Source of the DNA: Cupriavidus gilardii
GTDB taxonomy: Bacteria > Pseudomonadota > Gammaproteobacteria > Burkholderiales > Burkholderiaceae
Length of the DNA: 64,000 bases
Reading direction: 5' to 3'
Assembly: GCF_013314895.1 (NCBI RefSeq)
Contig: NZ_JABTYE010000015.1
Location: forward strand, 79,268-143,267
Shown: positions 58,142 through 64,000 of the stretch, in pieces
Layout of the letters: each line of letters opens with the position of its first letter
How positions within the stretch are numbered: position 1 is the first letter of the stretch
Made by a program: the position numbers and the translations under genes
Notes under the pieces: model-generated
What the model was told of the DNA's origin: nothing
Databases searched by the model: none
The model's input: only the letters and a program-made list of their open reading frames with translations

Positions 58142-58729
58142 TCATGGCCGGTATTGTAGCGTCGCGCCGGCGCCCTCCGTCTGCGCGGCCTGGCGCGGAT
58201 CGGGGATGTCCTCGCCGGTCTGGCGGTCGAAGAAGCGCACCGGATAGCCGCGCGCGGCCAGCCAGTCGGCCACCGCGAAGCCGGTGCCGGCGTTCCAGAT
58301 CCGCATCTTCTCCGGCGCCACCAGCTTGTAGTCGGCCAGCTCTTCCGACAGCGCGATGGTGCCGGTCGCGCGCACGTGGTAGGCGATGATCAGCTCGTTC
58401 TTGCGCATGAATTCGTAGACGCCGATCAGCGACACCGATTGCGCATCGAGATTGGTCTCTTCCTTCAGCTCGCGCGCGACGCCCGCTTCCGGCGTTTCGT
58501 CGCGCTCCAGAAAGCCGGTGACCAGCGCATACATCGACGGCGGCCACGCGGCATTGCGCGCCAGCAGCAGCTTGCCCTCGTACTCGACCACCGCGGCCAG
58601 CACCGGCAGCGGGTTGTCCCATTGGACGAACTGGCAGTCGTCCTGCACGCAGGCCATGCGTTCGCGCCCGGACATCGGCAGCGCCATCAGCGGCGTGCCG
58701 CAGTGGGGACAGTAGCGATAGGAGGGCAT
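58142..58729 (-). CDS. NUDIX hydrolase with N-terminal zinc ribbon
   Basis: A 195-residue hydrolase that probably cleaves a nucleoside diphosphate derivative. A zinc-ribbon-like start (CPHCGTPL, later CVQDDC) precedes the NUDIX box FLERDETPEAGVARELKEET (about residues 73-92), which keeps the catalytic REx2EE pattern. This layout resembles NudC-type NADH pyrophosphatases but is shorter, so the substrate is uncertain. It is 55 nt upstream of the TusA-type gene on the same strand. Confidence 0.92.
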   Translation of the reverse strand: MPSYRYCPHCGTPLMALPMSGRERMACVQDDCQFVQWDNPLPVLAAVVEYEGKLLLARNAAWPPSMYALVTGFLERDETPEAGVARELKEETNLDAQSVSLIGVYEFMRKNELIIAYHVRATGTIALSEELADYKLVAPEKMRIWNAGTGFAVADWLAARGYPVRFFDRQTGEDIPDPRQAAQTEGAGATLQYRP

Positions 58730-58798
58730 GGCTCGATTTCCTGTTCGATGGCGCGATGCGCCGGGGTCAGACAGCGATCCGCGTGGACGCGCCGGGAG

Positions 58799-59830
58799 TC
58801 ACGCGGCGCAAACCTCGCGCATGTCCGCCGCCAGCGCTTCGACCGTCTCGGGCTGCAGATCCCACGCGCACATGAAGCGGCAGCCGCCGGCGCCGATGAA
58901 GGTATAGAAGCGCCAGCCGCGCGCGCGCAGCGCCTCGATCGCCGGCAGCGGCAGTTCGGCGAACACGGCGTTGGCCTGGGTCGGGAACATGATGCGCACG
59001 CCGGGAATGCTGGCGATCCGATCGTGCAGCAGCTGCGCCATCGCGTTGGCATGGCGGGCGTTGGACAGCCACACGTCGTTCTCCAGCAGCCCCAGCCACG
59101 GCGCCGAGATGAAACGCATCTTCGAGGCCAGTTGCCCCGCCTGCTTGACGCGATAGGCGAAATCCTCGGCCAGCTTGCGATCGAAGAACACCACCGCCTC
59201 GCCGACCGGCAGGCCGTTCTTGGTGCCGCCGAAACACAGCACGTCGACGCCCGCGCGCCACGTGATCTCGGACGGATGCACGCCCAGCGACGCGACCGCG
59301 TTCGCAAAGCGCGCGCCGTCCATATGCACCCGCAGCTGCCGCCGCTTGGCGATCGCCGAGATCGCGCGGACTTCCTCTACCGTGTAGACGGTGCCGACCT
59401 CGGTCGACTGCGTCAGCGACACCACCTTGGGCTTCGGATAGTGGATATCGTTGCGGCGCGTAACCAGCGCCTCGATCGCGTCCGGCGTCAGCTTGCCGTT
59501 CGCCCCGGGCGCCGTCAGCAGCTTCGAGCCGTTGGAGAAGAACTCCGGCCCGCCGCATTCGTCGGTCTCGATATGCGCCAGCTCGTGACAGATCACGGAG
59601 TGATACGACTGGCACAGCGCCGACAGCGCCAGCGAATTGGCCGCCGTGCCGTTGAACACGAAGAACACTTCGCAATCGGTCTGGAACAGGTCGCGGATGC
59701 GATCGCAGACCTTCTGCGTCCACGAGTCGTCGCCATAGGCCTGCTCGTGGCCGCTGCCGTTGGCTTCGAGGAAGTACTTCAGCGATTCCGGGCAGAAGCC
59801 GGCGTAGTTGTCCGAGGCGAAATGCTGCAT
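58799..59830 (-). CDS. L-threonine aldolase, low-specificity type
   Basis: A 343-residue PLP enzyme of the threonine aldolase family, splitting threonine or related beta-hydroxy amino acids into glycine and an aldehyde. The fold-type I lysine is in CFGGTKNGLP, the PLP-facing MDGARFANAVASLG precedes it, and HIETDECGGPEF is in the N-terminal half. The ATG at 59830 (MQHFASDNYAG) matches the family start; an ATG at 59866 would add 12 residues. It follows the tautomerase gene by 70 nt. Confidence 0.92.
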   Translation of the reverse strand: MQHFASDNYAGFCPESLKYFLEANGSGHEQAYGDDSWTQKVCDRIRDLFQTDCEVFFVFNGTAANSLALSALCQSYHSVICHELAHIETDECGGPEFFSNGSKLLTAPGANGKLTPDAIEALVTRRNDIHYPKPKVVSLTQSTEVGTVYTVEEVRAISAIAKRRQLRVHMDGARFANAVASLGVHPSEITWRAGVDVLCFGGTKNGLPVGEAVVFFDRKLAEDFAYRVKQAGQLASKMRFISAPWLGLLENDVWLSNARHANAMAQLLHDRIASIPGVRIMFPTQANAVFAELPLPAIEALRARGWRFYTFIGAGGCRFMCAWDLQPETVEALAADMREVCAA

Positions 59831-59900
59831 GACCGTTCCGTTCAGAGGCGCCAGGCGCCGGTTCATGGATGCCCGCGCATGGCGCGGCTTGCGCGAGGCC

Positions 59901-60089
59901 TTACTTCTTGTCGGCCCACAGCTCGCCGCCGGTGGCCCAGTTCTCGCGCTTGACGTCGGTGATGATGATGTCGACCGCGCCGGCCGAGCAGCCGAGCGTT
60001 TCGCAGGTGACACGGGTCACTTCCTCGACGAACTTGCGCTTCTGCTCGACGGTGCGGCCCTCGAACATCTCTACGTGGAAAGTCGGCAT
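59901..60089 (-). CDS. 4-oxalocrotonate tautomerase-family protein
   Basis: A 62-residue tautomerase. The catalytic N-terminal proline is P2, exposed after Met removal (MPTFHVEMFEGRTVEQ). The rest matches the small hexameric 4-OT family, with EEVTRVTCETLGC as helix. It has no adjacent meta-cleavage pathway, so the substrate is unknown. It lies in the run between the class II aldolase and the threonine aldolase, suggesting carbonyl chemistry. Confidence 0.92.
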   Translation of the reverse strand: MPTFHVEMFEGRTVEQKRKFVEEVTRVTCETLGCSAGAVDIIITDVKRENWATGGELWADKK

Positions 60090-60144
60090 GAATGGCTCCT
60101 GTTGTTATGGGTGAAGGGTGCAGGGACTGAAGCGGGCGGTGCCG

Positions 60145-60930
60145 TCAGTCCCGATATGAGGGATCGATTTTATCGAGTTTGCGCAGCAGCGACGGCCATT
60201 CCAGCGCGCCCTCGATGGCGCCGCCGTCGTCGAGCTGGGCCGAGGTCCGCGTCGCCACCTCGACCGCGGGCAGCACCACGCGGTTCGCGGCCAGCGCGCC
60301 GAGCTGGATTTCGCAGGCCTTGATCAGCGTGGCCATCAGCACATAGGCCTCGGCGACGGTGCGACCCACCGTCAGCGTGCCGTGGTTGCGCAGCAGCATG
60401 GCGGGATGGCCGCCCAGCGAGGCAGTCAGCCGCGCGCCCTCGGCGGGCGTGAAGGCCAGGCCCTCGTAATCGTGATAGGCGAGCCGGCCATGGAAGCGCA
60501 TCGCATGCTGCGACAGCGGCAGCAGGCCGTCGGCCTGGGCCGATACCGCGACGCCCGCGGTATTGTGCAGGTGCATCACGCAGACCGCATCGGGACGCGC
60601 CGCGTGCACGGCCGCGTGCAGCGCAAAGCCGGTCACGTTGACCGGATGCGGGCTGTCGCCGACCACCTCGCCGCGGCCGTTGATCTTGACCAGATCCGAC
60701 GCGCGGATCTCGTCGAAGGCATGGCCGAAGGGATTGATCAGGAAGTGATCGGGCTCGTCCGGCACCGTCGCCGAGATATGCGTGTAGATCAGGTCGTCCC
60801 AGCCGGCCAGCGCGCACAGCCGGTACGCCGCGGCAAGATCGATGCGCGTGCGGCGCTCGGCCTCGGAGGCGGTCGCAGATGCGTTGGCGGAGGCGCCGGT
60901 GGCGCGGGCGGGTTGCAGGGCGAAGGACAT
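60145..60930 (-). CDS. Class II aldolase/adducin domain protein
   Basis: A 261-residue protein of the class II aldolase/adducin family. The zinc-binding histidines are in VMHLHNTAG and LLRNHGTLTVG, and an INPFGHAFDEI segment precedes them. Members include fuculose-phosphate aldolase and ribulose-phosphate epimerases, but this subtype, often annotated as a class II aldolase of unknown substrate, lacks a clear assignment. The first 30 residues are Ala/Ser-rich. It lies between an MFS carrier and a tautomerase in the minus-strand run. Confidence 0.9.
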   Translation of the reverse strand: MSFALQPARATGASANASATASEAERRTRIDLAAAYRLCALAGWDDLIYTHISATVPDEPDHFLINPFGHAFDEIRASDLVKINGRGEVVGDSPHPVNVTGFALHAAVHAARPDAVCVMHLHNTAGVAVSAQADGLLPLSQHAMRFHGRLAYHDYEGLAFTPAEGARLTASLGGHPAMLLRNHGTLTVGRTVAEAYVLMATLIKACEIQLGALAANRVVLPAVEVATRTSAQLDDGGAIEGALEWPSLLRKLDKIDPSYRD

Positions 60931-61039
60931 CGATGGCTCCTTGCGCGTTCGGCGATGCCGGCCCGGAAGCCGGCCGCCGACGGCGGCGAAGGCGATACTG
61001 TAGCCCAAGCGCGAAGGCCGGTGGACCGCCGGCCTCGGC

Positions 61040-62290
61040 TCAGGCGTGCGGCGCCGCCGCGGACGGCAGCGGCGCGACCCGACGCAGCCACAGGTAGATC
61101 AGCGCCCCGATCAGCAGCGCCACCGCCGCGCCGATCAGCGAGGCGGCAAAGCCGCCGGTGCGGGCCACCAGCGCGGTGGCGAACGGCGGCCCGACGATCT
61201 GCCCGAGCCCGTAGGCCGCGGTCATCAGGCCGATCAGCCGCGGCGCCTGCTCGCCCGCAAGCCGGCGCGCCTCGTGCATGGCGAACAGCACCAGCGCCGT
61301 GAACGGCAGCCCGGCCAGCAGGCTGCTCAGCGCGAATCCGGCCAGCGTCGGCCACACCGCCGCGATCGCCACGCCCGCCGCCTGCATGCCATAGGCCAAC
61401 GCCAGCAGCACGCGGTTGTCGTGCCGCACGCCGATGCGCACCGCCGTCAGCGCGCCGAGCGCCACGGCGGCGCCGAACAGCGGCCAGAACAGGTCCGCCC
61501 ACAGCGAGCCCGGCATCGCCTGGCGCGCGATCACGGGCAGGAAGGTCGCGGTGATGATGTAGCCGAAGCCGGCCAGACCGTAGGCCACCGTCAGCGCCCA
61601 GGCCTCGCCGGAAATCGTGGCCCGCCGGGCCGGCGCGGCGCTCGTGGACGTTGCGGCCGTGCGCTGCACCGCATCGGGCTGAAAGATGCGCCACACCGCC
61701 GCCACGAGCAGCAGCGCCAGCACGCCGAACGCGATCCAGCCCCAGGCCGCGCTCCAGCGCATGCCGACCATGCCGAAGGCCGATACCCCGGTGGCGACGA
61801 TGCCGATGCCCGGTCCGCAGAAGATCAGACCGCCGAGCGCCGGCTTGCCGGCCTCGGCCAGCCGCTGCATGCACCAGGCCGTCGTGTAGACCAGTACGAA
61901 CGCGCTGGCGACGCCGGCTGCCGCGCGCCACAGCGACCAGGCCAGCATGCCCAGCGGCAGCGCCATCGCCAGCGTCAGCGCCACGGTGGCCGCCAGCCCC
62001 CAGCGCACCATGCGCGCAGCATCGGGCCGGATCAGCAGGCAGGCCAGCGCGCCGACGAAATAGCCGATGTAGTTCCAGGTCGCGATCCACCCGCCCTGAT
62101 GCAGCGTCACGCTGCCGTCGTGCAGCATCATCGGCAGCAGTGGCGTGAAGGCGAAGCGGCCGATGCCCATGGCGACCGCCAGCGACACCAGGCCGCCGAG
62201 CGCGACCGCCCATGCGCCCGGACGGTGGGCTTCGCTACCGGCGAGCGCGCCGTGGACCAGCTCGGGATTGCGGGAGGGCGAGACTGACAC
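61040..62290 (-). CDS. YbfB/YjiJ-family MFS transporter
   Basis: A 416-residue major facilitator carrier with about twelve hydrophobic helices. The N-terminal MGIGRFAFTPLLPMML is the signature of the YbfB/YjiJ subfamily. The start is the GTG at 62290, with a GGAGA Shine-Dalgarno about 10 nt upstream; the frame has no ATG near the conserved region. It is the first gene of the minus-strand run and divergent from the NfeD-type gene. The substrate is unknown; the downstream aldolase and tautomerase suggest a small carboxylic or hydroxy acid. Confidence 0.88.
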   Translation of the reverse strand: MSVSPSRNPELVHGALAGSEAHRPGAWAVALGGLVSLAVAMGIGRFAFTPLLPMMLHDGSVTLHQGGWIATWNYIGYFVGALACLLIRPDAARMVRWGLAATVALTLAMALPLGMLAWSLWRAAAGVASAFVLVYTTAWCMQRLAEAGKPALGGLIFCGPGIGIVATGVSAFGMVGMRWSAAWGWIAFGVLALLLVAAVWRIFQPDAVQRTAATSTSAAPARRATISGEAWALTVAYGLAGFGYIITATFLPVIARQAMPGSLWADLFWPLFGAAVALGALTAVRIGVRHDNRVLLALAYGMQAAGVAIAAVWPTLAGFALSSLLAGLPFTALVLFAMHEARRLAGEQAPRLIGLMTAAYGLGQIVGPPFATALVARTGGFAASLIGAAVALLIGALIYLWLRRVAPLPSAAAPHA

Positions 62291-62505
62291 GATGCGGATT
62301 CTCCGTTCTGGCGCGTCGGCAATCCCGCTATCGTACCCGCGGCCGGCAAAGCACGACGGCGGGGCCGGCAAGACCACGCCACCGTCCCGGGCAAGCGGTG
62401 TCGTGTCGCCTACACTGGAAGCAGCGCCGCCAGGCGCCCACCGCGCACCGCGGTTCGGCCGGCCAGGACGACATCGGCGGCCCTCCACTTCACGAGCGCA
62501 GATCC

Positions 62506-64000
62506 ATGAACGCACAGGCAAGGTTCGCGCAACGTCTCGCCGCCGTGCTGCTGCTGATTGCCGGCATGACCCTGGCGCTGGCCCAGCCTGGCGGCACGGC
62601 GAACCCCGCGCGTGCGCAGCCGAACCCGGCCGCGCCGGTCTATCTGATCCCGCTCAAGGGCGCCGTCGGCCCGGCCAGCGCGAGCTTCCTGCGGCGCGGC
62701 TTCGAGCAGGCGCGCCAGGCCGGGGCCCAGCTGATCGTGCTGGAGATGGACACGCCGGGCGGCCTGGACCCGTCGATGCGGCAGATCATCCAGGACATCC
62801 TCGCCAGCCCGGTGCCGGTGCTCAGCTACGTCTATCCCGGCGGGGCGCGCGCGGCGAGCGCGGGCACCTACATCCTCTACGCGAGCCACCTGGCCGCGAT
62901 GGCGCCGGGCACCAATCTGGGCGCGGCCAGCCCCGTGCGGCTCGGCATCGGCGGGCCCGAGCGCGAAGACCGGGGTCAGCGCGGGGAGCGTCCGGTGCGT
63001 GCCGTGCCCGCATCGGAGGGCGCGGCCAGCGCGGCAAGCGCGCCCGGCGGTGCCGCCTCCTCGGACAGGAAGGACGACTCGCTGAGCACGCTCGAGCGCA
63101 AGCAGCTGCACGATGCCGCCGCCTATATCCGCGGCCTGGCGCAGCTGCGCGGGCGCAATGCCGAATGGGCCGAGCGCGCGGTGCGCGAAGCGGTCAGCCT
63201 GTCGGCCGACGAGGCCGCGGCGCAGCGCGTGGTCGACCTGATCGCGCCCGATGTGCCGGCGCTGCTGCGCGCAGTCGACGGGCGCGCCGTGGTCGCCGCC
63301 GGCGCGTCGCGCACGCTGCGTACCGCGCAGGCCAGCGTGGTCGAGCTCGAGCCCGACTGGCGCTATCGGCTGCTGGCGGTACTCACCGAACCGAGTGTCG
63401 CGCTGATCCTGATGATGATCGGCATCTACGGGCTGATCTTCGAGTTCTCGACGCCCGGCATGGTGCTGCCAGGCGTGGCCGGCGCGATCTGTCTGCTGCT
63501 GGCGCTGTTCGCGCTGCAGATGCTGCCGATCAATTACGCCGGCCTGGCGCTGATCGCGCTGGGCATCGGCTGCATGGTGGCCGAGGCCTTCCTGCCGAGC
63601 TTCGGCGCGCTCGGCCTGGGCGGCATCGTGGCCTTCGCGCTCGGCGCGGTGATGCTGATCGACACCGACATCCCGGGCTTCGGCGTGCCGCTGTGGCTGA
63701 TCGGCACGCTGTCGCTGGCGGCGGCCGCGCTGAGCTTCGGCGTGTCGGCGGCCGCCGTGCGTGCGCGCCGGCAGCCCGCGGTGATCGCCGACACCCGCGT
63801 GGTCGGCAATGCCGGCCGCATCATCGACGAAGGCTGGGCCGAAGTACAGGGCGAACGCTGGCGCGTGCGCAGCGCGGCGCCGCTGCAGACCGGGCAGGCG
63901 GTGCGCGTGACCGGCCGGCTGGGACTGGTGCTCGACGTCGAGCCCGCCGACACGGCAGCCGACACGGCAGCCGACGCCGCCAACCCCGCCCCTGCCGCCG
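62506..64000 (+). CDS. NfeD-family membrane serine protease (partial, runs off the window)
   Basis: At least 498 residues, with no stop before the window end. A signal peptide (LAAVLLLIAGMTLALAQ) precedes a ClpP/SppA-like protease domain with PVYLIPLKGAVGPA and EMDTPGG. The nucleophile serine is in ARAASAGTYILYAS and the likely general-base lysine is in ERKQLHDAAAYIRGLA. Four to five membrane helices follow (ALILMMIGIYGLIFEFS...), then the C-terminal OB-fold NfeD domain ending near VLDVEP. Such proteins act in membrane protein quality control. A linker of about 50 Ser/Ala/Arg-rich residues splits the protease domain. A 12-bp duplication lies at 63949-63972. The stop is probably within about ten codons of the edge. 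Confidence 0.9.
   Translation, partial: MNAQARFAQRLAAVLLLIAGMTLALAQPGGTANPARAQPNPAAPVYLIPLKGAVGPASASFLRRGFEQARQAGAQLIVLEMDTPGGLDPSMRQIIQDILASPVPVLSYVYPGGARAASAGTYILYASHLAAMAPGTNLGAASPVRLGIGGPEREDRGQRGERPVRAVPASEGAASAASAPGGAASSDRKDDSLSTLERKQLHDAAAYIRGLAQLRGRNAEWAERAVREAVSLSADEAAAQRVVDLIAPDVPALLRAVDGRAVVAAGASRTLRTAQASVVELEPDWRYRLLAVLTEPSVALILMMIGIYGLIFEFSTPGMVLPGVAGAICLLLALFALQMLPINYAGLALIALGIGCMVAEAFLPSFGALGLGGIVAFALGAVMLIDTDIPGFGVPLWLIGTLSLAAAALSFGVSAAAVRARRQPAVIADTRVVGNAGRIIDEGWAEVQGERWRVRSAAPLQTGQAVRVTGRLGLVLDVEPADTAADTAADAANPAPAA
63949..63972. repeat. 12-bp duplication in the NfeD-type gene
   Basis: GACACGGCAGCC is repeated exactly at 63949-63960 and 63961-63972, coding DTAADTAA in the C-terminal tail. 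Frame-neutral in copy number. Confidence 0.75.

Overview
The window is about 64 kb of GC-rich chromosomal DNA, densely packed with housekeeping genes, and looks like a betaproteobacterium of the order Burkholderiales (Burkholderiaceae-like). The evidence is the gene content and order: rsgA after an M48 peptidase tail, an rpsU-yqeY-dnaG-rpoD block ending in tRNA-Ile(CAU), xseB-ispA-dxs with folE2 nearby, a BPSS1780-type membrane protein, a Bug/TctC-type solute binding protein next to a CoA-transferase, and valS-galU. The genus cannot be fixed from the sequence alone.

Layout. 0-10 kb: ribosome maturation GTPase rsgA, a DUF2007 protein, a CobD/CbiB-like protein, a divergent pirin/LysR pair, gluQRS, the DEAD-box helicase rhlE, and a divergent dsdC/dsdA-type D-serine pair. 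10-14 kb: TctC-type binding protein, a fused CoA-transferase and a divergent IclR regulator. 14-22 kb: DNA polymerase II (polB), a CPBP membrane protease cotranscribed with a two-component system, a class C beta-lactamase-like lipoprotein and a KTSC protein. 22-28 kb: tRNA-Ile(CAU), rpoD, dnaG, yqeY, rpsU (all minus). 28-39 kb: HI0933-type flavoprotein, tsaD, folE2, dxs, ispA, xseB, a Rieske oxygenase, a DMT exporter, a sulfurtransferase and a ZIP metal transporter. 39.5-40.6 kb: a wHTH-nucleotidyltransferase plus HEPN-like pair with its own operator-like palindrome and a visibly different base composition. 40.6-50 kb: dienelactone hydrolase, type II NADH dehydrogenase, polA, a LOG-family protein, DUF2782 protein, homoserine kinase and a BPSS1780 membrane protein. 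50-57 kb: uvrD, a TetR regulator, valS, galU. 57-58 kb: a second nucleotidyltransferase whose HEPN partner has been gutted by an internal deletion. 58-64 kb: a six-gene minus-strand run (MFS carrier, class II aldolase, 4-OT tautomerase, threonine aldolase, NUDIX, TusA) and a divergent NfeD-type membrane protease cut by the window edge.

Most genes are core functions (translation, replication, isoprenoid and folate synthesis). The accessory signals are (i) the intact HEPN/MNT pair and the eroded second one, (ii) a pair of matching LysR-type palindromes at the D-serine locus, (iii) a ZIP transporter that appears to lack any ATG, GTG or TTG start, (iv) a dispersed palindromic intergenic element in four copies, and (v) an unusual number of 10-15 bp tandem duplications at gene ends. 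I see no prophage, insertion sequence, CRISPR array or rRNA operon. No clearly new system is proven here; the wHTH-MNT/HEPN module is the best candidate for follow-up.
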